Below are positions 1 to 8,960 of a stretch of 64,000 nt of DNA, in pieces. Position 1 is the first letter of the stretch. Every line of letters begins with the position of its first letter. Source of the stretch: CAILUG01 sp038125665 (GTDB taxonomy: Bacteria > Pseudomonadota > Gammaproteobacteria > Pseudomonadales > Pseudohongiellaceae); assembly GCA_038125665.1 (NCBI GenBank), contig JAYPEI010000001.1, positions 62,001 to 126,000 of the forward strand, written 5' to 3'. Made by a program: the position numbers and the translations under genes. The notes under the pieces are model-generated. The model was not told the origin of the DNA and did not search any database. It saw nothing but the letters and a program-made list of their open reading frames with translations.

Positions 1-934
1 ACATATACCGGAAACTATTTTCAATCCTATAGGGGTTGTCCAATATATGAATAATAACGGCAGGCAAAAACGTTTCGAGAAATTATCAACAACACGGCTC
101 TATCCTGAAGAAATTTTTTCTGTAAATGAATCAAAACAACAGCTCTACTTCAGTCAAGCAGGCTGGTTAAATCCTGCTGCTCTATGTCAGTGGTACTTGG
201 ATCAGAATTACGAAAAACTAATACTGCGATTTAAACACCAACTAGTCGGTATAAGTCCAGATTCTCAACAGTGGGAATTACAGTTTTTAGTAGAACGAAA
301 AGAGGAAATCTTCTTCAGAGCAGATCACGTTGTGTTGTGTAACGCTGCTGATGCTATGACTATCAATGGTATAAATACAATCACAGATCAAGTCTTACCT
401 TTAATTGGAAATCTAGGTCAAGTTGACCACTTCAAAGTTTCAGAGGATCTTATAACTGATCAATCAGTGAAATGTGGTAGCGGCTATGTAATCAAAGATG
501 CCGAAAGTGTCACTATGGGTGGAACATACTTTCTAGGGCCAGATACAGCTTGTAATCGCGAATTACATACACTTGAGCATTTACGACACAGTGCTGATCT
601 GGGCTTGGAAGAGCATCTTTACAAGCATCTTATAGCTTCCTTACAAACAAAGAATCGGAACTTACTAGAGCAACGCGTTTCAGTACGTTGTACGTTGCCA
701 GATAGAATGCCGGCTGTTGGACCATTGGATAACAGCCATCATTCTCAGATCAAAGGACTTTGGTTAAATATTGCACATGGATCACATGGATTATCACGCA
801 CGCCGTTAGCAGCTGCACTTATAGCTAGTCAAATGCTAAAAGTACCTTCACCTATACCTACGACTTTACACAAAGTTGTCGCACCCCAAAGGTTTTGGAC
901 TGCTCGAGATAAAACGCAAAAATTTTACAGCTAA
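1..934 (+). CDS. mnmC: MnmC C-terminal FAD oxidoreductase domain (5'-truncated by window edge)
   Basis: The reading frame is open to the first base of the window, so the N-terminal part lies outside. The visible part matches the C-terminal FAD-dependent oxidoreductase domain of MnmC, which converts cmnm5(s2)U to nm5(s2)U at tRNA wobble position 34. Supporting motifs are AGWLNPAALC, the substrate-side segment of this DAO-type family, and the C-terminal GLWLNIAHGSHGLSRTPLAA, which fits the FAD-binding end of the fold. The ATG at 47 is internal and should not be taken as the start. Whether the missing N-terminus carries the methyltransferase domain of the bifunctional form cannot be seen. The gene is convergent with the aminopeptidase downstream. 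Confidence 0.85.
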   Translation, partial: HIPETIFNPIGVVQYMNNNGRQKRFEKLSTTRLYPEEIFSVNESKQQLYFSQAGWLNPAALCQWYLDQNYEKLILRFKHQLVGISPDSQQWELQFLVERKEEIFFRADHVVLCNAADAMTINGINTITDQVLPLIGNLGQVDHFKVSEDLITDQSVKCGSGYVIKDAESVTMGGTYFLGPDTACNRELHTLEHLRHSADLGLEEHLYKHLIASLQTKNRNLLEQRVSVRCTLPDRMPAVGPLDNSHHSQIKGLWLNIAHGSHGLSRTPLAAALIASQMLKVPSPIPTTLHKVVAPQRFWTARDKTQKFYS

Positions 935-1052
935 TCTGCTGTTAACCTTATGTGGCTATAAATTTTCCTATCAAAGGGTTGCTTATTTTCTGGCTAACCT
1001 AAGATGCAAACAAAAATTAAAAGGTCTACATTAGATACAAAAAGATAAAATG

Positions 1053-2342
1053 CTATCTTCTTTGTAAAAATGCACCTAACACTTTTACCATGGCATGGAT
1101 ATCACTAGCACCGGCTAATTCGCGTACCGAATGCATAGCTAGCGTAGGTAATCCCACATCAATTGTTGTGACTCCAAGTTCGGCAGCAACAATAGGGCCA
1201 ATAGTAGACCCACAAGCTAGATCAGAACGCATGACAAAACTTTGACAACCCACATTCTCTAGCTGACATAAGCGTCTAAACAAGGCAGCACCACGACTAT
1301 TAGTCGCATATCGTTGAGAGGCATTATATTTCAATACAGGTCCACCGTTCATTCTAGGACCATGTTGAGAATCATGCTTGTCGGCAAAGTTTGGATGAAC
1401 AGCATGGGCATTATCGGCAGAGATCAGCAAAGAATTTGCAAGAGTTTTTCTTAGAGCTGACCTTCCAGTTTCATCTAAAGCATGTAGGAGTTGTTCTATT
1501 GTACCCTCTAAAAAAGGACCTGCAGCTCCACAAGCAGTAGCGGAGCCCACTTCTTCATGATCATTAAAGACAAGCATTGAGTAGGCAGTAGAAGAAGAAA
1601 GTAGTGCCTGTAAGCTTGTGTAACAAGACAGCAGGTTATCTAGCCTAGGGGCAGCAACAAATTCTTTATGCAAGCCAACCAAGCCCGCCGGTTGTGTGGG
1701 ATATAAAGAGATTTCAAAGTCAAGAACTTCTTTGCAATTCGCCCCTTCTGGAGAGTTAATGACTTGCTCTCGAAGAATTTCACGGAAAGAAAACTTCTCG
1801 TCGAGTGGGCTCTGTAAGAGAATTGCAGGTAGCTCCTTTTGAGCATTTACACTACGATTACGGTTAGCTTCCCGGTCTAGATGTATAGCCAAGGAAGGAA
1901 TAACAACTACAGGTGATTTAAAATCAATCAAAGAGTCGTAGAGTTTCCCTGTTGTATCAAGCCATGTACAGCGCCCAGCCAAAGACAAATCTCTATCAAA
2001 CCAAGGGTTCAATAATGCTCCACCATATACTTCGACACCTAGTTGCCACAAGCCTTGGCTATAGATTTCTGGATGAGGTTTGACTTTGAGGCAAGGGGAA
2101 TCTGTATGCGCTCCAATCATACGCAGACCTTGCTCAGTTAGCTTGCCATCCCCCACCGTAAAAGCTATCAACGAACTATCATTGCGAGTGATAAAGTAGC
2201 AACCACCTGTGTTCAATGACCATGAAGACTCTTCAGACAATCTTTTATAACCACTTTCTTCTAAGGCTGTGATCATAGTAGCCACAGCATGGAAAGGGGT
2301 AACAGCAGAATCTATAAAACGGCAAAGATCATTTACTGACAT
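1053..2342 (-). CDS. apeB: M18 family aspartyl-type aminopeptidase
   Basis: This 429-residue protein belongs to peptidase family M18, cytosolic di-zinc aminopeptidases that remove N-terminal residues, often acidic ones. Family landmarks in order are the N-terminal SAVTPFHAVA, the metal-ligand segment GAHTDSPCLKVKP, the central APRLDNLLSCYTSL, the catalytic VFNDHEEVGS, and the late DVGLPTLAMHSVRE with the last metal histidine. The length is normal for the family. The ATG start is followed at once by the conserved N-terminus, so the start is secure. It is transcribed toward mnmC, with a divergent short gap to no other gene; the FKBP gene lies 29 bases upstream on the same strand and may be co-transcribed. 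Confidence 0.95.
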   Translation of the reverse strand: MSVNDLCRFIDSAVTPFHAVATMITALEESGYKRLSEESSWSLNTGGCYFITRNDSSLIAFTVGDGKLTEQGLRMIGAHTDSPCLKVKPHPEIYSQGLWQLGVEVYGGALLNPWFDRDLSLAGRCTWLDTTGKLYDSLIDFKSPVVVIPSLAIHLDREANRNRSVNAQKELPAILLQSPLDEKFSFREILREQVINSPEGANCKEVLDFEISLYPTQPAGLVGLHKEFVAAPRLDNLLSCYTSLQALLSSSTAYSMLVFNDHEEVGSATACGAAGPFLEGTIEQLLHALDETGRSALRKTLANSLLISADNAHAVHPNFADKHDSQHGPRMNGGPVLKYNASQRYATNSRGAALFRRLCQLENVGCQSFVMRSDLACGSTIGPIVAAELGVTTIDVGLPTLAMHSVRELAGASDIHAMVKVLGAFLQRR

Positions 2343-2371
2343 ATTTTGAGCACACTTTTATTGCCAACTTC

Positions 2372-3085
2372 CTACTCTATTCCTAAAAGCTCAACTTCAA
2401 AAATTAATACTGAGTTTGGTGGAATCGGACCAACAGCTGCGGAACCATACCCTAACTCTGGTGGAATAGTGAAACGGAATTTGTCTCCCACATGCATTAG
2501 TTGTAAACCTTCTGTCCAACCAGAAATGACTCCATTAAGGGGAAAACTGATAGGTTCACCACGCTCAACAGAACTATCAAAAACTGTGCCATCTGCCAGT
2601 GTACCGTGATAATGCACACGGACTGTATCGGATTCTGTAGGCATGAGGGAATCGTTGTCTTCGCTTCGAGAGATAACCTCATACTGCAAACCAGAAGCTG
2701 TCGTCACAACACCGCTGTTGACACTATTTGCTGAAAGAAATGCCTGACCAGCTTCTGCGGCAGCAGCCTCGGCTGCTTCAATTTTAGCTTGCTGAGCTTC
2801 CCCAAACTCTTGTAAAGCCATCATAATCTCATCTTCAGTCATCAAGAGTTCGCCAGTTGTACCATCACGCAAACCAGCGAGAAGAGCATCCATATCAAGG
2901 CTATCGAGCAACCCCTGTTGCGCCAGATTGATCCCGATATTCACACCGATACTGTAACCAATTTTTTGTGCAGGCGTATCAATAATTGCCTGTTCTTGTG
3001 AAAAAGCAACAGGAATTACACAACCCATAAACACACAACTGGCTGCAATTAAACGTAACTTTTTTTTCTTGATAAATAGATTCAT
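2372..3085 (-). CDS. Periplasmic FKBP-type peptidyl-prolyl cis-trans isomerase (FkpA/Mip-like)
   Basis: The protein helps fold exported proteins by isomerising prolyl bonds. It has a signal peptide (Lys-rich start, hydrophobic core, cleavage likely after AFSQ), a helical dimerisation domain beginning KIGYSIGVNIG, an alanine/glutamate-rich linker helix, and a C-terminal FKBP domain. FKBP hallmarks are VRVHYHGTLADGTVFDSS, GWTEGLQLM and the final NSVLIFEVELLGIE. The start at 3085 is preferred over an in-frame ATG 27 bases upstream because a TGGAGA-like ribosome site precedes it and the signal peptide then begins properly. Mip and FkpA share this layout and cannot be told apart here. Confidence 0.92.
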   Translation of the reverse strand: MNLFIKKKKLRLIAASCVFMGCVIPVAFSQEQAIIDTPAQKIGYSIGVNIGINLAQQGLLDSLDMDALLAGLRDGTTGELLMTEDEIMMALQEFGEAQQAKIEAAEAAAAEAGQAFLSANSVNSGVVTTASGLQYEVISRSEDNDSLMPTESDTVRVHYHGTLADGTVFDSSVERGEPISFPLNGVISGWTEGLQLMHVGDKFRFTIPPELGYGSAAVGPIPPNSVLIFEVELLGIE

Positions 3086-3277
3086 GCCAATCTCCAGGCC
3101 ATGTGTATTCAAATTTGAAAATTATCTAGGTCAGGTAAACGCCATAGTCTACCTGCTACATTGTATCTTTGCCAATGCTCTTACTAATCAATTTTACTAA
3201 GTGATACACTTTATCTATTAAACTCAGATTAGATACAGTGAACTAAGCCGGTTCTTTAGATTAGAGAGACACAAGAG

Positions 3278-3730
3278 ATGCCGAGTCATCAATTACCAAA
3301 CTATATTCGAACAGACTATTGGCAGACAAGAAGTTACCTAAAATCCTTTAGTGTATTGGTGTTTCTTTATTCCTTATATGGTTGCGCTAGTAACCCATAC
3401 GAAGTGACATTCGGAAATATCGTTCTTTTTACACCAAAGCCCACAGCAATCACTGAATATGTTCAAGATCCTGGCTTAGAGACATGTATTCGTCTATTGA
3501 TGACTTCAAGCGGTGTCAACAAACCTGAAGAAATCAAATTACTGACCTGTCCAGCTCAAGGAGTCAATAATTTAGTTGGTTTGAAAAAATTTCTTGCTCT
3601 AGAACAATTAGAATTAAGCAATAACTCTTTGCAAGAAATAGGTGAAATCGGCGAATTAAGAAATCTAAGGATGTTGAGTTTACGCAACAACAACATTCGG
3701 GCCCTTGATGAATTATTTGAGTTAGACTAA
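3278..3730 (+). CDS. Leucine-rich-repeat lipoprotein, probably truncated by an in-frame stop
   Basis: The N-terminus has a hydrophobic stretch ending in a lipobox-like LYGC (Cys about residue 36), suggesting an outer-membrane or periplasmic lipoprotein. The second half carries leucine-rich repeats, visible as LEQLELSNNSLQEI and LRMLSLRNNNIRAL. The frame closes at TAA 3728-3730 in the middle of a further repeat. Translation beyond that stop in the same frame continues the repeat and gives a plausible cysteine-containing cap (separate entry). The gene is either a recent pseudogene or a shortened but functional protein. The family function is unknown; such repeats usually bind proteins. Its upstream gap of about 190 bases separates it from the divergent FKBP gene. 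Confidence 0.7.
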   Translation: MPSHQLPNYIRTDYWQTRSYLKSFSVLVFLYSLYGCASNPYEVTFGNIVLFTPKPTAITEYVQDPGLETCIRLLMTSSGVNKPEEIKLLTCPAQGVNNLVGLKKFLALEQLELSNNSLQEIGEIGELRNLRMLSLRNNNIRALDELFELD

Positions 3731-3841
3731 GTAAGTTTTGTAGCTCTTGTAGGAAACAATAATCTAAAATGCGAACAACCAGATTTGCTTGAGAAAAAGT
3801 TAGGGTTAGGACTAGGTCGCCCTAATAGCTGCAGAAAATGA
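3731..3841 (+). other. Coding-like extension of the LRR lipoprotein after an in-frame TAA
   Basis: Read in the same frame as the upstream lipoprotein, these bases give VSFVALVGNNNLKCEQ, then a Lys/Leu/Gly-rich stretch, NSC and a TGA at 3839-3841. VSFVALVGNNNL completes the leucine-rich-repeat pattern interrupted by the TAA. The two cysteines (KC and NSC) resemble a C-terminal LRR cap. No frameshift is needed, only one changed codon. It lacks its own start codon and ribosome site. Confidence 0.65.
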
Positions 3842-3892
3842 AGCTAGCTTAGTGTTACTGCATTCTTTGTAGCAAATCTCAAGCAAGAATGA

Positions 3893-4540
3893 TCAGGCCA
3901 TTTGCAAGTATCCCTGCACTTGCGAGGAACTTGATGATATTAACCCGCTATGAAAGCGAAATGTTTCATCAGGAGATTCTATGAGAGACTGTTCCAAGTT
4001 TCTAATTTCAACAATCCTTTTCTCAAACCCTTCATCTTTTAGATCGCCTGCTAGCTCTAAGTAGTCCGCAAAATGTCTGGCCTCAGAACGAAGTAGAGAA
4101 CGATAGAATTTCTGCAAGTTCTTATCAAGATACGGTAATAAAGCTGCAAAACGCTCACATGAGCGCGCCTCAACGAAGGCTCCAATCAGCAGAATATCAA
4201 TCAAACGTTCTGGTTCTTTTGCTCGAACTACTGAGCGGAGACCAGAGGCATAGCGCGATGGGGTTAGATGTCGGTAGTTAACCCCTCTATCCCTCATGAG
4301 CGTCACCACTTGTTCAAAATGCAGAAGCTCCTCGCGTGCAAGTTGAGACATTTTGGTGAGCAACTTTGTATTATCGACATATTTATAAAGCAAACTCATC
4401 GCTGTAGATGCTGCTTTTTTCTCGCAATTTGCATGGTCTATGAGAAGTTCTTCTGGATGAGCAAGTGCAGAATCTATCCAGCAGGTTGGTGTTTGACAGC
4501 CAAGAAACTCATGAATGGGATTTAAATCAACAAACATCAT
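3893..4540 (-). CDS. miaE: tRNA-(ms2io6A37) hydroxylase MiaE
   Basis: MiaE is a non-haem di-iron monooxygenase that hydroxylates the isopentenyl group of ms2i6A at tRNA position 37. The ferritin-like four-helix bundle shows the expected iron ligands: HPEELLIDHANCE near the N-terminus, REELLHF (ExxH pair), EARSCERF, and SEARHFADY (second ExxH). At 215 residues it is slightly longer than average but complete. Two ATG codons in tandem begin the frame and either could be used. It stands between the LRR gene (convergent) and rmuC (same strand, 39 bases upstream). Confidence 0.93.
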   Translation of the reverse strand: MMFVDLNPIHEFLGCQTPTCWIDSALAHPEELLIDHANCEKKAASTAMSLLYKYVDNTKLLTKMSQLAREELLHFEQVVTLMRDRGVNYRHLTPSRYASGLRSVVRAKEPERLIDILLIGAFVEARSCERFAALLPYLDKNLQKFYRSLLRSEARHFADYLELAGDLKDEGFEKRIVEIRNLEQSLIESPDETFRFHSGLISSSSSQVQGYLQMA

Positions 4541-4579
4541 TCTCTCACACTAATATTTTCAAGACTAAAAAGAGTCTAG

Positions 4580-5980
4580 TTATTCCTGAGCAGGGTCTGT
4601 TGTTTCAGGAGTGTTTTGATCAACGTATTCACTTTCTAATATATCGGCAAATTGTTCGTCTTGATCTTCTTCAATACTCCACTCAATAGCTAACTCCTTA
4701 CTAGTTTTAGCGCCAAGCTTCCGCAGATCCTTGATTCGCTTAACAACATTACCATTACCTGTAAACAGGCGTTTCCGTGCTGAATCTAAGGCATTTTGTG
4801 ATCGCTCAAGCTGTTTATTTGCCTCATCAAGATCCTTAGTAAAGGCAACGAATTGGTCATACAGAGACCCTGCAATTTTAGCAATCTCATTGGCGTTTTT
4901 ATTCTGGTATTCGAAACGCCATAAACTCTGAATCGTGCGAAGAGTAGCCAATAATGTGGAGGGCCCAACAAGAATGATATTTTTACTAAATGCATCAGTA
5001 AAAAGTTTATCATCATGTTGTAAAGCCAATAAAAATGCCGGTTCAACATTAACAAAAAGCAGGACAAAATCTAGCGTATTTATCTTAGGTAGATTCTGGT
5101 ATTTCTTGCCTGACAAGTTTTGAATATGAGCTCTTATAGACTGTATGTGAGCTTTTAAATAAAGCTCTCGCTGTTCTTTTTCATCGGAGTTACTGAATGC
5201 AAGATAAGAAGTTAGAGACACCTTGGAATCGATAATAATCTGTTTTCCCTCGGGCAAATTAACAATTACATCCGGGTATTGTAAAGCTCCTTCATTATCT
5301 CTCTGGGCTGACTGAATATCATATTCACGACCTTTAGCGAGTCCTGAGCTTTCAAGAAGTCTCTCTAGAATGAATTCACCCCAGTTACCCTGTGTTTTAT
5401 TTTCACCTTTTAACGCCTTTGTGAGACTGTCTGCTTCATCGCTAATTCGAGTATTCAACTCCATTAATCGTTTGAGCTCATGCTCCAATACAGAACGTTG
5501 CTGTGATTGCTGTAAATGTGTTTGTTCTATTTTTGCTTCGAAAGATTGAAGTTTCTCTCCAAGTGGTTGTAATACCTGTTTTAATTGAATTTCGTGTTGC
5601 TCACCAAAAACCTTACCTTTCTGCTCTAACACTTCACTTGCCAATAAAGCAAACTCTTGTTTCATGATAGTTCGTGCGTCATCTAATACACGTATTTCCC
5701 GTTGATGCTGTAAGCGTTCTTGCTCGAGTAGCGTTACCGCTCTAGCTAAGTCACTTTTTTGTTCAGCGAGAGTCTGGTGCATTACCTGTAGTTCAGCCTT
5801 TGCCGTCGATAACTCTTCTAGAAGACGCTGTAGCTCATGATCGCGGGCACTCAAACGCTCGTTCAGAATGATAATTTGTTGAGCGTCACTACCTTCCTTT
5901 GCAAGTGGCTGGCGAAAAACTCGCCAGCTTATGAACATCAACAAGAAAAGAACTGGAATGAGTAGATGATAAATTTCCAC
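4580..5980 (-). CDS. rmuC: DNA recombination protein RmuC
   Basis: RmuC proteins limit inversions between short repeats and carry a restriction-nuclease-like fold. The protein begins with one membrane helix (YHLLIPVLFLLMFISWRVF), followed by a long coiled coil (about residues 35-180) and the conserved RmuC core: GNWGEFILERLLESSGL, PDVIVNLPEGKQIIIDSKVS and GPSTLLATLRTIQSLW. The start is a GTG at 5980 preceded by AGGAGTAGGA, a good ribosome site overlapping the start region. The acidic C-terminal tail is variable in the family. The length of 466 residues is typical. Confidence 0.92.
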   Translation of the reverse strand: MEIYHLLIPVLFLLMFISWRVFRQPLAKEGSDAQQIIILNERLSARDHELQRLLEELSTAKAELQVMHQTLAEQKSDLARAVTLLEQERLQHQREIRVLDDARTIMKQEFALLASEVLEQKGKVFGEQHEIQLKQVLQPLGEKLQSFEAKIEQTHLQQSQQRSVLEHELKRLMELNTRISDEADSLTKALKGENKTQGNWGEFILERLLESSGLAKGREYDIQSAQRDNEGALQYPDVIVNLPEGKQIIIDSKVSLTSYLAFSNSDEKEQRELYLKAHIQSIRAHIQNLSGKKYQNLPKINTLDFVLLFVNVEPAFLLALQHDDKLFTDAFSKNIILVGPSTLLATLRTIQSLWRFEYQNKNANEIAKIAGSLYDQFVAFTKDLDEANKQLERSQNALDSARKRLFTGNGNVVKRIKDLRKLGAKTSKELAIEWSIEEDQDEQFADILESEYVDQNTPETTDPAQE

Positions 5981-6021
5981 TCCTACTCCTTAGCGCTTGA
6001 CGCTATGGTTAGTTATTGAAA

Positions 6022-6732
6022 CTAGAAGTGCAGCCCTAGGCGTTGACCTACCTCTTTGTACGTTTCGATCACATCGCCAAGATCCTGACGAAATCGGTCT
6101 TTATCCATTTTTTTCTTAGTTGCTTTGTCCCATATTCTACAACCATCTGGACTGAACTCATCACCCAAGTACAACTTGCCATCATTCATACCAAATTCGA
6201 GCTTGTAATCCACCAGAATCATATCTCCAGCATCAAACAAAGCTTTCAACTCATGATTTACCGCTAAAGTCAGTCTTTTCATCTCGTCAATTTGAGCCTG
6301 TGATGCCCAGCCAAAACTAATAATATGAGAATCATTAATCATTGGGTCATGTAACGCATCGTTTTTTAGAAAAAACTCAAAAGTTGGTGGAGTGATTTCA
6401 GTCCCTTCCGGAATACCATAACGACGGCTCAAACTACCCGCAGCATAATTCCTCACTACACATTCCAAAGGGAGCATATTCAATGCTAACACTTGAGACT
6501 CAGTATCCGACAAGAGTTTAACAAAATGACTTGAAACGCCTGCATTAGCTAGCCTTTCCATTATAAAGGCATTGAAGAGATTATTTACTCGGCCTTTATC
6601 TTCCAACTGCTGAACTTTAGTACCATCAAAAGCAGAAGTATCATTACGAAACTCCATAATCATATACTTAGGATCGTCTGTTGTATGGACGGTTTTGGCT
6701 TTACCTCGATAAAGTTCACTGCGCTTTTCCAT
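6022..6732 (-). CDS. purC: Phosphoribosylaminoimidazole-succinocarboxamide synthase
   Basis: PurC ligates aspartate to CAIR with ATP in step 8 of IMP synthesis. The 236-residue protein opens with MEKRSELYRGKAKTV, the ATP-binding start of the family, and contains RNDTSAFDG, ECVVRNYAAGSLSRRYG, LVDYKLEFG and DEFSPDGCRIWD, the substrate and nucleotide sites. The ATG at 6732 is chosen because it begins the conserved sequence and has GGAG about 8 bases upstream; a 5-residue upstream extension is also open. It lies downstream of bamC and dapA on the same strand, the common gammaproteobacterial order, with a 191-base gap that probably contains its own promoter. Confidence 0.97.
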   Translation of the reverse strand: MEKRSELYRGKAKTVHTTDDPKYMIMEFRNDTSAFDGTKVQQLEDKGRVNNLFNAFIMERLANAGVSSHFVKLLSDTESQVLALNMLPLECVVRNYAAGSLSRRYGIPEGTEITPPTFEFFLKNDALHDPMINDSHIISFGWASQAQIDEMKRLTLAVNHELKALFDAGDMILVDYKLEFGMNDGKLYLGDEFSPDGCRIWDKATKKKMDKDRFRQDLGDVIETYKEVGQRLGLHF

Positions 6733-6923
6733 TGGAGCTCCGTTCATGGAATTAGGACCTGTAAAGTATGCAATACTGAACTAGTACATGTTAAAAACTT
6801 ATTTAAATATCATATTAATGACAATTAGAGCTCAAGAAATTGTGAGTCTCGAACCCAAAAACCTAGTCATAAGTCTGCCCCCCAAAAAGATTATCTCTTA
6901 GATCCTTTATCCAAAGTGCTCTG

Positions 6924-8069
6924 CTAGGCAATTGTAGTCCTGATTTGGTTCAACAATGCTCTAACAGCATCACCGGAACCCTCCAGGGGACTATTACGTT
7001 CAGGGAATCCAAGAATTTCAACCCCCTCTTCTGTCTCAATGAGTTCGACACGTATTATGTAGTAGCTATCTGCATCACTAAGAATACGCCCACCTAATGT
7101 AAAGAAGCGCTTCAGAACCCCTGGTTTTTTATTTTCTTCTTCTGGACGGGCATCCGGGTTGTAACTCACGATCATGACACCATTGTCAATATCATCACTC
7201 ACTACTTCGATAAAATTTCTGACCAACGCTCGTCTCACAGCCGCCCATGAACGATCATAGGGAGCTTCTAAACGTAATATCGGCAAGCCCTGAGGCGTGC
7301 TAATTAGCTCTGCACGCCCCTCGCTAGTCAATGAGCGTGCCAGTAGTGAGGCCGAACCCGTCTGATAAAGATCTGCAACGTTAGCAAGATAACGTGAGAT
7401 GTCTAATAGAAAGTCATAGGCTAACTCCAAGTTCACAGACGATTCAGGAAATCGTGTCGTCTCAATGGGAGGTAATGCTTGAGGCGCTTCAGTCAGGATC
7501 AAGCGCACCTCTGCACTATTAGGTTGAAAGCCATTATCTACAAGAATCTGGAATTTTTCACGATTGATAAATTCATTTTCTAGCGCAAACCATTGTGTCT
7601 CCATAACTCCATTGCTAGGATCCTCTAGCACCAGGTCGATCCCCTGACCTCGCCAATACTCCCGTAGTCTTGGCCAAATCTGGCTGGGGCTAGCATCGGC
7701 AACAATCCAAGCTCGTTCAGCCATGCGCTGAATGACCACCTCACGATTATCAGTTGCCAGGCTAATGTTAGGACGAGGTGGATCTGGAAATGGTCTGGCT
7801 GCTGCATTTTGTAATTCTGGAATTACAAGCAAGTCATCGATGATGTAATCATCATATCCAGCTGGCACTCTGATACGCGGAAGATCTTCCGCAGCCAAAT
7901 AATCTTCTTTTCGATCACGGAACATTCCCTCTTTTCCAACTACTTTGGCGATAGGTTCGCCAACATAAGGAAGATTTGTCGGCGAGGGTATCAAGGTACA
8001 ACCTGCCAGAGCCAATGCCAGCAAAAAAGACTGTAAGGTTAAGTTAACTGTTTGAAAAAAATTCATCAT
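6924..8069 (-). CDS. bamC: Outer-membrane assembly lipoprotein BamC (NlpB)
   Basis: BamC is an accessory lipoprotein of the BAM complex that inserts beta-barrel proteins. The signal peptide ends in LALAGC, a lipobox with the acylated Cys near residue 24. The N-terminal unstructured segment contains YLAAEDLPRIRVPAG, the part that covers BamD in known structures, and two helix-grip domains follow (about 110-220 and 260-375). Identification rests on this N-terminal signature, the length (381) and the position after dapA. The start codon overlaps the dapA stop (ATGA), so the two are translationally coupled. Confidence 0.88.
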   Translation of the reverse strand: MMNFFQTVNLTLQSFLLALALAGCTLIPSPTNLPYVGEPIAKVVGKEGMFRDRKEDYLAAEDLPRIRVPAGYDDYIIDDLLVIPELQNAAARPFPDPPRPNISLATDNREVVIQRMAERAWIVADASPSQIWPRLREYWRGQGIDLVLEDPSNGVMETQWFALENEFINREKFQILVDNGFQPNSAEVRLILTEAPQALPPIETTRFPESSVNLELAYDFLLDISRYLANVADLYQTGSASLLARSLTSEGRAELISTPQGLPILRLEAPYDRSWAAVRRALVRNFIEVVSDDIDNGVMIVSYNPDARPEEENKKPGVLKRFFTLGGRILSDADSYYIIRVELIETEEGVEILGFPERNSPLEGSGDAVRALLNQIRTTIA

Positions 8070-8941
8070 AGAGCCCCAGCCTTTTGAAGAGAGGCTCGTA
8101 CTATAGATTGGTATTTTGGATCTAGAGTGACCAAAGGAAGACGAATCCCTTCACTGATTCGCCCCATCTCCATTAATGCCCATTTAACAGGAATCGGGTT
8201 GGCTTCAACAAAAAGATCTTTATGTAAACAAGCAACTCTGGCATCAAGAGCTCTTGCTTCTTCTGCTTTACCAGCTAAGCCCAGCGCACAAATCTCTGCT
8301 ATTTCACTTGGCACCACGTTACAAGTAACCCCAATATTCCCCTTAGCTCCAAGGAGTATTAATTCAAGAGCAGTGGCATCATCTCCAGAAAGGATTATAA
8401 AATCTTTACTGCAGCGTTCTAACAACTCTTTACCACGAGATAAATCTCCAGTGGCCTCTTTGATACCAATGATATTAGGCACAGAGGACAACTCAACCAC
8501 GGTATCTGGAAGCAAATCGCAAGCAGTACGTCCTGGCACGTTGTATAAAATTTGAGGTATATCAACCGCGGCGGCAATTGTTTTATAGTGCGCCAAGAGT
8601 CCACGTTGAGTAGGTTTGTTGTAGTACGGCGTAACTAACAAGCAAGCATCTGCACCAGCTTCTTTGGCCCTTTTGGTCAATTCGATAGCCTCATCCGTAG
8701 AATTTGCCCCAGTACCTGCAATCACAGGAATACGTCCTGCTACGGCGTCGAGCACGGCCCTAATTACTGCCACGTGTTCATCTACGTTGAGAGTGGCAGA
8801 TTCTCCCGTAGTTCCAACAGCCACAATAGCATTACTGCCTGATGAGACATGCCACTCCACCAAACGCTGTAAAGCAGGATAGTCTATAGCTCCACTCGTG
8901 CTCATTGGCGTAACTAAAGCGACTATACTGCCATAAATCAT
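8066..8941 (-). CDS. dapA: 4-hydroxy-tetrahydrodipicolinate synthase
   Basis: DapA condenses pyruvate with aspartate semialdehyde, the first committed step to lysine and diaminopimelate. Motifs are GSIVALVTPM at the N-terminus, AVGTTGESATL (substrate Thr pair), VTPYYNKPTQRG (catalytic Tyr), YNVPGRTACD, and IGIKEATGDLSR with the Schiff-base Lys. The start at 8941 is set by the conserved N-terminus and a GAGG ribosome site; the open frame extends 14 codons further upstream without conservation. The 291-residue length is normal. It is the first gene of a dapA-bamC unit. Confidence 0.97.
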   Translation of the reverse strand: MIYGSIVALVTPMSTSGAIDYPALQRLVEWHVSSGSNAIVAVGTTGESATLNVDEHVAVIRAVLDAVAGRIPVIAGTGANSTDEAIELTKRAKEAGADACLLVTPYYNKPTQRGLLAHYKTIAAAVDIPQILYNVPGRTACDLLPDTVVELSSVPNIIGIKEATGDLSRGKELLERCSKDFIILSGDDATALELILLGAKGNIGVTCNVVPSEIAEICALGLAGKAEEARALDARVACLHKDLFVEANPIPVKWALMEMGRISEGIRLPLVTLDPKYQSIVRASLQKAGAL

Positions 8942-8960
8942 GAAAACCTCGTCGGAATTA

